Position numbers and translations under genes: made by a program
Shown here: piece by piece, positions 35,228 to 45,781 of the stretch
Position numbering within the stretch: the stretch's first letter is position 1
Layout: each line of letters opens with the position of its first letter
Source of the DNA: Talaromyces rugulosus
Lineage: Eukaryota; Ascomycota; Eurotiomycetes; Eurotiales; Trichocomaceae
Assembly: GCF_013368755.1 (NCBI RefSeq)
Contig: NC_049562.1
Coordinates: 4,154,001 to 4,218,000, forward strand
Direction of reading: 5' to 3'
DNA: 64,000 bases
The notes under the pieces: model-generated
What the model was told of the DNA's origin: nothing
Database searches by the model: none
What the model saw: the letters and a program-made list of their open reading frames with translations, nothing else

Positions 35228-35605
35228 TTTCTGTGTAACATTTTCAACAACTATGTATTTTCGATATATGTATCATATTTTTCTTAGAGATACCACTGAA
35301 TACAGCGATTAGATTAATCATTTGAGCTGGTCAACAATTGATCAATAAATGAATTGTAAACCGAGTATCTAAAGACATGTGAATTGAGTCCGACTATAGC
35401 CGAGAAGGAGCGGAGCTTCCCCGCATTACGATGTCAGACCACGGAGCTTGCATCAACGACCTCGACCATCCATGCACACTTTTATCAGCCGCCAGTTCTG
35501 ACTAGTGACACAAGGACCTGTAGATATATTTTTATTTTTATTTTTATTTCTATTTTCTATTTCTGTTTTCTTTCCTAATTCATCAATTCTACAATACCCA
35601 CAACG
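35228..35605. other. Short intergenic region
   Basis: 378 bp with a tttta repeat around 35528-35548 just upstream of the enoyl-CoA hydratase start, probably within its leader. Nothing else seen. Confidence 0.6.
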
Positions 35606-36642
35606 ATGGCACCTCGCGTCGCCGTCTCATTCTCCTCTTCCCTCCTCCTCCGCCCAAAGATACCAACAACAATCTCAGCAATACGCCCTCTTTCTCCTCC
35701 TCCACTAGCTTGGCGAGTCTCAGTCCGCACCAGCGTCACAGTGGGCACAAGCGCCGAAGGGGGCGCCATCAACATCCAACAAGTGCCCGCGCCGGGTTCT
35801 GGCTACATCCGTGTATTGCTGCTCAACCGACCCAAGGCCCGGAATGCGATTTCCAAGGAGTTGCTAAACACGCTACGGTTTCATGTCGATTCGATTGCGG
35901 CTGAGCATGGCAATGGGCCGACCAGGGCGTTGGTAATTGCGAGTAATACGGATTCGGCGTTTTGCGCGGGCGCGGATTTGAAGGAGAGGAAGGATATGAG
36001 CAAGGAAGAGTGAGAAAGCTTAGAAGAATTATGGATATTTTTTTTGGTTATTAATGCTTACGCTCGTCTAGGACAAACGCATTTCTCGCAAAACTACGCG
36101 GCACATTCGCCAAACTAGAATCGCTCCCGGTGCCTACGATATCGGCTATCTCATCGGTGGCTCTGGGCGGCGGTCTAGAACTTGCGCTGTGCACAAATCT
36201 ACGTGTCTTTGGGTCGTCGAGCGTGGTCGGTTTGCCCGAGACGCGGCTTGCCATCATCCCTGGAGCCGGCGGTACTTACAGGTTGCCTGGACTGATCGGC
36301 CCCAGTCGAGCGCGCGATCTAATCCTAACCGGACGCAAAGTGTCGGGCGCTGAGGCGTATTTCATCGGGCTCTGCAATCGCCTCATCGAAGTGACTCCAG
36401 AGGAAGAAGCGCAGGAAGGTGTTGCCCGGACCAAGGTGCTCCACGAGGGTGTCAAGCTGGCGCTGGATATCTGCGAGGGTGGGCCGATTGCTATCAAGCA
36501 GGCGATGCAGGCCGTGGATCAGTTTGAAAAGGGCGAAGAGGCTGAGAACGAGGCGTACGCGGGCGTCGTCGACACGGACGACCGGCTTGAGGCTCTGCTG
36601 GCTTTTGCAGAGAAGCGCAAGCCTGTGTACAGGGGGCGGTAG
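35606..36642 (+). CDS. Mitochondrial enoyl-CoA hydratase (AUH / methylglutaconyl-CoA hydratase type)
   Basis: A crotonase-superfamily hydratase of 324 residues in two exons (35606-36009 and 36072-36642, 62-bp intron). The first 35 residues are Ser/Arg-rich and lack acids, a typical mitochondrial presequence. The crotonase core shows NRPKARNAISKELL, the first oxyanion-hole segment SAFCAGADLKERK, the second AISSVALGGGLELALC with its first catalytic glutamate, and LPETRLAIIPGAGGTYRLP with the second. It ends RLEALLAFAEKRKPVYRGR, the usual tail. Closest families are AUH-type 3-methylglutaconyl-CoA hydratases of leucine breakdown and general short-chain enoyl-CoA hydratases; the exact substrate cannot be fixed. 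No neighbouring leucine-catabolism gene is present. Confidence 0.9.
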
Positions 36643-38046
36643 ATAACTAGGGTGGTGTGGCGGATTTCAAACTGTACTGTAGAGCAAACAATCAAAACCA
36701 TCATAATAAATAGTATACAGTCACCAGGCAGACTCTTTCTTCACCTCAACTTCCGAAAATGCCGAAACGTCATCTGACCTTTTGTTGTTGTTTTTTTGCA
36801 TCCTGACCGGTCCTGGAGAACCGTATTCGGGCAACCAGCGGGCGCAGTCACGACGACTCCCGGCGTGAGGGAGGCAGGCAGGCAGATAGACAGACAGACA
36901 GCGTATTATGTAGTAGTTTGCCCCTGGAATGCGCAGTCCCGTATTACTGCAGCGTCATTTCTCGGCAGCGGGTGATCTCCGTTTGGCTCAGGAGCTGAGT
37001 CACAGGCGCAACCCCGGTTGGGAGATCTCTCTTTCGAGCGTCACGCCGTCACCTGATTGGGGCGATCGACTACGTTCAATGGTGTTTCTTTCTTTTATTT
37101 GAGATTTTGGCTTTCGGGTGATCCAGGGGTGCCGATTTGACCAAAATTTGGCGTAAAAGCATCGAGACATGGGCCGTGGGGTTGTGGACCGTGGATGCGC
37201 GATTTGAGGCAGACAAAGACCTCCCTATACAGAAAGACCACCCGTGTCATGCAGTGGTACATCAGTGATACACGCAGAAATGCGCTGCCTGCAAGCTAGT
37301 CGGGCTAGTCGAGGATGTGACGTTAGACATTTGCCCGTCTGACTGCGCAGTGGAGTGAAGAAATGAAGCGGGGGCTCAGCCGCCCCGGGCAGAAGAAGCT
37401 TCTCCCGGTGGCTGAGGAACGATCGCCTTCCGTTCCGCGGCTCCCCTGAATGTTTGTTTACTCTTCTGTATTATATCCTGCCTGCGTGTTGGCAACTTGA
37501 CAGCTGCTTCTGTGCAGCAGCAATCGATCCGGGGCCATTTCCATCTCATCTCGGCTGCTGCAGAGCACAGATTCCGGAGAGTTCGATATCCAACTGGGCT
37601 CAAGGCTGGAGAGCATGCAGCCAGCGCCCGGAACTAGCAACTACTAAGCATCTAGCGAGCTGGATAGCGACCAAAGGTTAAATCCTAGTGAGCTGCGTGA
37701 GCTGCTAGTATTTACTAAGAATACCCCTCGACCCCACTCGCATCTTGCTCGTCTTGATTCTTCAGCCTGCCCCAACGAGTGACGCATCCCCGGCCTCGAT
37801 CGATCACGGGACTGGGCTCACTGCTCCTCGAGTCAGCAGGTGCCTGCGCGACCCTGCAACACTGTTCTCTTTAACTAGCTCTTGCTGGCCTCTGTGGCTT
37901 CAACCTGCTTGCTTCTCGCTACCACACCTCGCGCTCTCACAAGCTCAAGCTTCTTTTCCATATAGAGATAGAGATAGATATATGGAACTCTTTTGACTCC
38001 CTGAAAGCCCGCTCGGAGGGGAACGCCCTCGCTTTCCGACCAGACC
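36643..38046. other. Long leader/promoter region of the NLR-like gene
   Basis: 1.4 kb without a protein-like ORF. It includes a ggca/gaca tetranucleotide repeat at 36873-36903 and a pyrimidine-rich stretch before the start codon. The region near the NLR-like start is GC-balanced with several short upstream ATGs. No gene recognised. Confidence 0.55.
36873..36903. repeat. Tetranucleotide microsatellite (ggca)n(gaca)n
   Basis: Three ggca units followed by several imperfect agac/gaca units, in the promoter region of the NLR-like gene. Confidence 0.8.
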
Positions 38047-41000
38047 ATGACCACCACTCGGAAGATCAAAGAGTTTGGCCTCAGCGAAGTCTGGAGCTCG
38101 CCCGAAAAGCCTGCCCAGGTCGAGTACGTATGAGACGCGCTTAGTATATCAGGTACATATTATACTAACAAACATTTGCAGTGTTGTTCTCGTCCACGGC
38201 CTCAACGGCCACCCCAAGCAGACATGGACAAGCAAGACTGGCGACACCTTTTGGCCGGTCGACGTCTTGCCCGACTTCCTCGCCGGCCTGCGCGTGCGCC
38301 TGCTGACTTACGGCTACAACTCTAACGTCACCTCGTTCACTGACGGTGCTTCAAGGGATCGCATACATCATCACGCCGAAACGCTGGCTGGCGAGCTGCA
38401 TGCCAACCGCAGCTTGCGCAACTGTCTGGAACGCCCGATTATATTTGTCTGCCATTCGCTGGGCGGACTTGTCGTCAAGCGATGCATCATCATGTGCCGG
38501 AGCGTCGAGAATGACCGGATAAGGCATCTTCGCTCCATCTACGTCTCGACCTACGGAATTCTGTTTCTCGGGACGCCTCACACCGGCTCTGATATCGCCA
38601 AATGGGGCCTGTTGCTGCAGAAGATTTGCAGTGCCGTCTTTCCCAAGCGCTTTCTCGACAGCTCCCCTCAGCTCATCGAGGCGTTGAAGTCAAACAACGA
38701 GACTCTGCAAAACATCAACCGTCTGTTCAACGATTCCTTCAGTCGCTTCCACATCTACTTCTTCCACGAAACAAAGCCCCTGGATCTAAAGGGCACCCGG
38801 GAATTCATTGTTGACGAAGCCTCCGCGGCTCCCGATATCGAAGGTGCCGAACGATTTGGCATCGAGGCCGACCATAGTTCCATGGCCAAGTTTGAGGACG
38901 ATTCTTCCCCCGGATTTGAAGCTGTCGCCGAGGCTATTGTCCGCTACTCCCGAGATGCACCCAAGGTCATCGCCAGCCGTTGGGCCGAGGAGAAAGCCCA
39001 CGTGCATCTCCAGAACCAGTCAAGAGCAAACGAAATCATCGACTCCACCACACCTTCATTTGATTTGCCTGGAAAAGCATCTCGAGGAGAGGCTCAAGGC
39101 AGGATGGGTACGACTCCTCAGCATTTCCTTACTGATTCTGGTAGCCCTGCAACATTAAGCGCATATGAAGTTGAGGAGGCCCCTGAAGACAAATTCTCTC
39201 ATGTATAGCGAAGCCATGTACCTTCCCACTTCTATTTTAATGACTTGATGTTTCCCGTGTCTATTTTCACTTGATTTTCTGTCCTCTTCTTCTTTTCTTT
39301 TTCTATCATTTTGTGTATCTTTACACCGAGAAAATCCACGTCAATATTTGATGCGAACAACCTGACTGATGTTGTTTTCCTTGTAGGCAGTTCAGTCCCG
39401 ACTCTTCCTCCCCCCAACGCTGGGCTTTCTATTGAAACCATCCCTCGGATGTCTCACAGCGTAGAAAATTTACCTCCGCCGCGCCCCTCTATGTTTGTCG
39501 TCCCCCCGGGCTTCCATCCTAATGCGACCTTTATCGGAATGGAAAAGGAAATGTCAGAATTGCACGCTCGCCTTTTCAAAGCCAAAAAGCGGGCACAGCG
39601 AGTGGCTGCCGTATTAATCGGTGGAGGGCCTGGCTCTGGAAAAACTCATCTTGCTCGGGAGTATGTCCACCGTCACCGCAGAGACTATCCAGGCGGCGTA
39701 TTCTGGATCGATGCCAAGTCAATCCTGTCCATGTCAACGTGCTATTGGGACGTTGCTCGAGCAGCAGCCCTAACCAGTGACAGCGATGCCACACAGCCAT
39801 CGTCGACCAGCACGAATGTCTATGTGGATGAAGTTCGCCATTGGTTTGAGAGCAGAGAGGAGTGGCTACTCGTTTTTGATGGGCTGGGCTTTGACGAGGA
39901 CGGCCAGCTGAACGCTTTCAAAAAGTATTTGCCATTTACGAAAAACAGCAGCATTCTCTACACTTCTGTTGACCGGACCTTGGCCAAGAAACAGCGGCTC
40001 TTCGAGCCATACTGTCTAACCGTGCGGCCACTCCAGGTCGACGAGGCTCGCCATCTTCTCTTCAAGGACTTGGATATCAAGAAGCCAACGTCCGAACAAT
40101 CGAAGAAAGCGACGGATATTGTCAAATACTATCAATGTCTGCCACTAGCAATTCATGCTATCAGTCATAGGCTGCGAGCTACACGAAAGCCGTTGGAGAA
40201 ATACCATATTCAATCCCATCTTACCGACCAGAGACTAGCAGAACCCTTCCTAGGCATCATGAAAGATCTTTCTTTAAACAATCACTATGAGGCTCTAAAC
40301 CTCATCAATTTGCTGGCATTCTTCGGGCACCATGTCCCTGTTGGGCTTCTCACCTGGGGAAAGAGTGCACTGGAGGCCTTGGATATCCAGATTCTGACGA
40401 GCAGTCGACTAGGCGAACCTGGTGACCTCGATACTACTCTGGGCCTGCTAATCCAATATGGACTTATTGAGAGGGTTTCCGATCCTTATACATCCAGGTC
40501 GTTCGTCTCAGATGACACTAACAAACCACACGACAGTCCCGACAACGTGACTCCTGTATGGTCATCCGAGTCGTTTACTGATTGCAGTCAGGATACGACA
40601 ACAGGGGTCTACCAAAGCACAATTGATGTGATCAAGATCCATAGCGTTGTCCAAGGCTTTTGTCGAGACGAGCTCAAAAGTCAAGATCAAGAAATCAAAC
40701 AACGGCGGATAAAGGCTGGCCTTCAAAACGTACGCAATGCAGAAGATGGCCCTGGCTATTTTCTATCGTGGCTGTTGGCCGCCACCAAGGTTTACTACAA
40801 ATCCTACGAGAATGCTCGATACAAGATGAACAAAGATCGCACTGGTTCCTTGTTCGTCAAAGACCTGCACGAATACGAGACTCATGCTGAACGAATTATG
40901 GATCATTACAAACGGGGGGTCAATGCACGGTCATGTGTCGCTCTAGTCAAAGATGCGAAGCAGTCTCTCAAGGACGCCGTCAAAGACATCAAAAACGAAA

Positions 41001-42877
41001 TTGCAAGTGTCTCCCCCAACGCCTCTGAAGAATCTTTGCGACACGAGAAATCGATATTCGACCATTCAAGCAGCTCATCGTCAGCGCCATCGTCGTCTAT
41101 GGAAGACAGCGCCGTGTCGCGCCGTTCTACGTGGAATGGAGGCGACGATGAATCTGTCCAGGTCGAGTCGCCATTAGACATGGTTCGTTCCGAGCAGCCA
41201 GACCAAGTTCGCCTTGAGCTGTTCCCTCTTCATATCTACCGAGAATCCACGGATGAAAAGGACGATGGCTATCTGACTGATGGCGAAACTCACAAGACAT
41301 TGAGCCGTCGGCCATCTGTAACCCCATCTCAACTGAGTCAGATCACCGAAAGGCCTGCTACGGTTGAGGGATCCATATCTGATGAGTCAGGCTGGGAGAT
41401 TGTGAAAAAGAAGAAGGAAGCCTCAAAAGCCAAAGAGCCAGTCCGCAAGAAGAACAAGTTTCGTGGAAAGCTCAGGCGAGATCTCGGGTCATACCGACAG
41501 GTTCCTGCGCTGACGAAGCTATCATCTGCTCAAGGAGAGGGTTCAATGAGTCGCCCACTCTCTACATCCGGAACAAAGGTGAAGTATCCCAATGCACAGA
41601 GTATACTGGCTCCTTATCGTAAACCACATCCCGATGAGGCTTCAGAAGACGCCAAAAGACCACCACTCGCACCGATGCCTCAGAAAGAGAACCAACGGTC
41701 ATGGGCGACGGTGGCCGCCCCTCAAGGCGCCGCACCCATAGCATTGAAAATGCCTTCTTTTTCATCTTCGGACGGGAGTATTCAAGGTAGCTCTTATATC
41801 AGCAGGGAGTCCCCTTTCCCCGGACCTCGCCGCCCTTTGAGACGTACGCCAGGCGGCCTTCAAACTGAGCTTTCGATGGAATCACGAAGCAGTGGACAGA
41901 GCAGCAGCTCCATTCCATCTCCGGTATCGAGTGAATACAGACCTTCTCATTTGAATCCGCTCAGCCGTAGTGATCCTGCTCTGGTCCCCGGAAGGGTTGC
42001 CAAAGATGCTAGATCTGCCCCTGGATCTCGGTATCATTCAAGACACGCTTCGGCGATTCCTGATTCTACTCGAGAGCAATCAACCAGTCCGCCTCGCCGG
42101 CTCCGAGACTTGACGATAGAAGATCTCAACTTCAACCAGAAGATTGCAATGACATCTGAACGACGCTTCCTCTCGCCCCAGCGCTCTCCATTCCAACCAC
42201 CACCTCTCTCGGATGCGATACATGAGATACCGACCCCTGTCAGAGGCAGAAGCCCCAGTGCTCATCCTTCTGCCATTATGCCGGGATCACCACCTCCTCC
42301 TGCTCCGGATGGATACACGTCGGAGCCTTTGTCGGCACCCATGTCTCGGGATCCGTCAGGACAATCTCATGATTCATGGCAAACCGAGCCAGTGCCATAC
42401 TCGCGTAGCATCTCCCAAGCCCCGGCTATTAGCTATGGATACAACGTTCCTCTTATGAACACAGCAGTAGTCATGCCACCAGGTGGCCAATCGTACGTTG
42501 TCCCAACGGCAACTCCCTCAGTCTTCAGCACAGCCCCTCGCCAATCACGATTCGAATACGGCGGTGAGCCAGACTCAGAGGGACGAATCCTCTTTGGCGA
42601 ACACGAAGTCGACGTCAACCAAGCGCGCCAACGGGTTGACGCGTGGAACGAGCGCCAAACCACCACCACGTACTGTCTTGGCATCCCACAGCAGCAGCAG
42701 CAACCACTGCCCCGTATGCGGCCGCGAGTCTCGGATACGGGTCCTATTTTGTTAGAAACTCCCGTTATTCCTGTTATTCCTTCGGGACTTCGCTCGAGAG
42801 CTGGTAGCTCCCCGCCGGCACCTGACTACCATGGTCTGGGTCTTCATCTTGGCGCACATTTCCCTAGAGATATGTGA
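38047..42877 (+). CDS. NLR-like protein: lipase-like alpha/beta hydrolase (LipA/DUF676) + NB-ARC NTPase + disordered tail
   Basis: A signal-transduction NTPase of about 1500 residues with a hydrolase effector-type N-terminus. Exon 1 (38047-38123) and exon 2 (from 38182) read VVLVHGLNGHPKQTW, the serine nucleophile motif VCHSLGGLVVKR and a likely catalytic His in ADHSSMAKF. One or more introns between about 39108 and 39386 connect to exon 3 (39387-42877). That exon has P-loop GGGPGSGKTHLARE, a Walker B-like WLLVFDGLGF, the sensor-like ILYTSVDRT, YYQCLPLAIHAI (the GLPLA motif) and IHSVVQGFC (in place of MHD). The tail from about 41050 is Ser/Pro/Arg-rich and disordered; I see no WD, ankyrin or TPR repeats. 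The exact 39.1-39.4 kb splicing is unresolved; two adjacent genes are possible because a stop follows at 39206. I recall 'LipA and NB-ARC domain protein' in Aspergillus annotations with this composition. Confidence 0.78.
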
Positions 42878-43890
42878 TTGCCCTATTCACCGCTATATTT
42901 GGTGTCGTTCAAGCTTCGGCTTTGACAGATATTCTTGTCCAAGGACATTTTTCTATATATCCATAAGTGTAGTTTTTCTTTTCCTTTTATATCTGGTTGT
43001 TTTATTATGTTTACTTTGTATATGTCTTTTTTTTTTCGACTGCTTGCACTATTGTCTCTTTCTGTATACCTTGAAAATTATAACTCTTATCATTTGGGGA
43101 GAGCGAAATGTTTTCTTTTCTTTTCTTTTCTTTTGGAGAAAGCATGAGCCGGACATCATTTGTGTGAGGAGTCTTTTTCCGCCTGGGCATGCATTTGCTG
43201 GAGTACAAAAAGGAAACAAGAAAAAAATTGAAAAGCATGAAAAGGATGAAAGGGAAAAAAACACACAAAAATGACTTGAGATGTGGATGATACCCCCCCT
43301 ATGTTGGCAGTATTATAGATTGGAGAGTGGGCTTTTTTTTTTTCGGGATTTTGAAGGGGGGTCATTAAATGGGTATTCGGGTTATATAATCTATGATTAA
43401 CTAATATTTAAAAAAATATTGTCTCTCTCTTATTTCCTTGGAATTGTATATGGTACTATTTCACATAGATGCTATATATACATCGGTGTCGATAGTGTGG
43501 GGTAGATGTCGACGTCATAGCCAACCAACCCTATTCCGATCTACCGGCATTGGACAAGAAGCTTAAAAGGCTAAAAGCCAAGTTCCCGCGCTAACCCTTT
43601 TTCAGGTGATGGACCCTTCCAACTACGTAGTGACGACGCAACTCTGACCACATTACTTAACGATTTTCTTTCTTGTAATGTTTTATTTCGATGTCCAATC
43701 ATAATGAAGTCTAATTTTGATGACGTATGTTTGGCTGGCGAGGTCTTCCTTTTGATATATAGGCAATCCCATTTGAATTTCTGTAAATAACTGTACCACG
43801 TCTCTTTCATCCAACATAAAATCATCACTATTTTTGTTTCTTTTTTGAAATAATATTGAATTATTTGAGATCATCTATTCCGCCAGAATA
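42878..43890. other. T-rich intergenic region before the LEA-like gene
   Basis: About 1 kb, strongly T-rich near the NLR-like 3' end. It contains ccccc/ggggg patches at 43291-43297 and 43357-43362 that resemble stress-response elements (AGGGG/CCCCT). No gene recognised; the STRE link to the LEA-like gene is inference. Confidence 0.5.
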
Positions 43891-44329
43891 ATGTCTTTCC
43901 TCACACGCACCGCTCCGTTCATCACCGCGCGAGCCACGAACATTGTCGCCCCATCTAGTGTCCTTGCCTATCGATCCTTTTCCACGACCCGGGCGACGCA
44001 AAAAGGGCCTATTGAGGCTACTAAGGAGACAATCAAAAAGGTTGATCGAACAGTAGCAAATGCTGCTGTGAAGGGCATTGAGACGGGGGGTACGTATTTT
44101 GTTTTTTCCTAGCTCCTTTTTTTTATAGTAAAAAACGAAATATGCTGATATGGGTCATGGGCGAATAGAAAAAGTAACCAAAAAGGCACAGGAGACCATT
44201 GGAATAAAAGGTCATGAAGCAGAGGGCAAGGCCAAGGAGGTGGCCGGTGAGGCAAAGGGAAAGGCATCCGAGTTGGAAGGTCGAGCTAAAGGAAAGGCTG
44301 AGGAGCTTCGGAGCCAGATAAAGCCATAG
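43891..44329 (+). CDS. Small mitochondrial LEA-like protein
   Basis: A 119-residue protein in two exons (43891-44089 and 44169-44329, 79-bp intron). The N-terminus MSFLTRTAPFITARATNIVAP...YRSFSTTRATQ is a clear mitochondrial presequence with an RSFST cleavage-type end. The rest is a highly charged Lys/Glu/Ala amphipathic region with 11-residue-like repeats (EAEGKAKEVAGEAKGKASELEGRAKGKAEEL), typical of group-3 late-embryogenesis-abundant (LEA) or Asr/CsbD-like stress proteins, which protect membranes and enzymes during drying or freezing. It lacks membrane helices. Junction phase g|aa gives E and an uninterrupted frame. The category is clear from composition; targets are unknown. Confidence 0.86.
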
Positions 44330-44471
44330 TTCTGAGAGATTGAAAAAAAAAGGGGGTTCTCAAGTTGTATATGTTATACTAGGAGGTGGAAGGTTTTGAG
44401 AGCGAGTATTCAAACTTTGTTTTTCATAAATTATACATGTCCACATTGAATGTTATTGGTATATATTTATA

Positions 44472-45470
44472 TCACTCCGTCGACAACATCAGCACGTACT
44501 CTCTTGAGCTCTGTCCAAATTTCAAAACATCCTTGTCCCGCAATTCGATGTATCGCCCCCCAGGCACCGCATCCCCATTCACCATGGACCCATTCGCGCT
44601 CTCCAGATCAATAAGATATGGCCGAACCCGTCCTGTCTTGTCTCCAAACTCGTTTTTCTTCTCCAAGTAGCGGAACTGGATGGCGGCATGCTGCTTTGAG
44701 CAGCTTGGGTGCTCAATCGAAAAATCAACCACCATTTTTTCCCGGCCGATAAGCCAGCAGCTTCGTTCATTCAGTCCCACCATCTCCAGTAAATCGTCGC
44801 CCTTGAAGACGTAGAGCCGCCAGTCGTCCTTGGCCGGTGGCTTGCGTGCTTCCGCTGGCTCGTGATATTTCAAAACAACAGAACCGCCATTGACAGTGAC
44901 AGTATTGCTTTCAGCGGCTAGCCGCCCTGTATTCGTGAAATTGGGCTTCTCCTTCTCAACCACCGGTGTGCCGTCTTTGGGTTCGTCTGTGGATTGGAAT
45001 GCGTCGTTCTGCGATGGCAACGGGCCGCGCGACCGCACGGGGGCTGCTTGCGGCGAGCGACTGCGACGTTCTCTCCGGTCTCGCGAGCGAGATCCTGGAC
45101 GGTGGTCACGCTGAGTTGAATCGCGATCGCGATCGCCGTCGTGCTGCCTGTGGTGATCACGGTGTCGCCTGCGACGGTGCTCGTCATCTCTTTCGCGGCT
45201 CCTATGCCTCCTGCTACTGCGAGCTCCCTCTATGCTGCCTGAGCGCTCTGTGCGTCTTCTGGGCTGCTCGTCTCGCTCTTCGTCGCCATGTTGTCCATCT
45301 CTGTGGCTGCTTCTGCGAGGAGATCTTCGTCTGCGGGTGTCGTCGTGAGTTCTGGGGCGTTCTCTGCTCCGGTCGTGGCGCCTTCGTTCGTGTTGTCTGT
45401 GGTCTGGAGATCTCTGGCGAGACGATCTCTGTGGCCGCTCGCGGCTGTCCCTGTCTGGCGACGGCGACAT
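44472..45470 (-). CDS. FHA-domain protein with SR-rich N-terminus (SNIP1/Pml1-like)
   Basis: A 332-residue protein encoded in one exon on the minus strand. The first 180 residues are Arg/Ser/Asp/His-rich repeats of the RS/RD/RE type, as in splicing-associated proteins. The C-terminal forkhead-associated domain, a phosphothreonine reader, has the expected WLIGREK, HPSCSKQHAAIQFR, LIDLESANGSMVNG and LKFGQSSREYVL strands. This is the order of SNIP1, yeast Pml1 and plant DAWDLE, so a role in pre-mRNA retention/splicing (RES complex) or RNA processing is likely. The ATG at 45470 is chosen; an in-frame ATG at 45563 would add 31 hydrophobic residues that do not resemble the family. It is divergent from the APH-kinase gene by about 310 bp. 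Confidence 0.88.
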   Translation of the reverse strand: MSPSPDRDSRERPQRSSRQRSPDHRQHERRRHDRSRERPRTHDDTRRRRSPRRSSHRDGQHGDEERDEQPRRRTERSGSIEGARSSRRHRSRERDDEHRRRRHRDHHRQHDGDRDRDSTQRDHRPGSRSRDRRERRSRSPQAAPVRSRGPLPSQNDAFQSTDEPKDGTPVVEKEKPNFTNTGRLAAESNTVTVNGGSVVLKYHEPAEARKPPAKDDWRLYVFKGDDLLEMVGLNERSCWLIGREKMVVDFSIEHPSCSKQHAAIQFRYLEKKNEFGDKTGRVRPYLIDLESANGSMVNGDAVPGGRYIELRDKDVLKFGQSSREYVLMLSTE

Positions 45471-45781
45471 GGCGGGGATTGTGTGTTTTGAATGAAGCGA
45501 TTGAAATGTGAAAGAGCTCTGCGTCAACTCCGCGGCCTTGAAAAATAGTGCACCATACCACATTGGGCTAGCGCAACATGTCTAACTAAGCCGATCTCTT
45601 TCATAACTGATTGTTTTTAATCCATGTTTGTTAGCTACAAATAAGAAATGTTCCTAATCGAACAAATAATAATGGCTACTTTGAGTCTACGAGTATAGTG
45701 GCCATATGACGCGGGGGCTTGTTGGTCGTTATCGTTAAGATACGATTCCCAGGAGTTGTCAATCATTTTACAACTATAACG
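45471..45781. promoter_or_regulatory. Divergent promoter of FHA and APH-kinase genes
   Basis: 311 bp between divergent starts, AT-rich. No specific element assigned. Confidence 0.4.

Noticed and set aside
42831..43274. 147-codon plus-strand ORF after the NLR-like gene
   Set aside because: F/L/C-rich string created by T-rich intergenic DNA; overlaps the NLR-like 3' end in another frame.
44966..45511. 181-codon plus-strand ORF
   Set aside because: Antisense shadow of the SR-rich part of the FHA gene.
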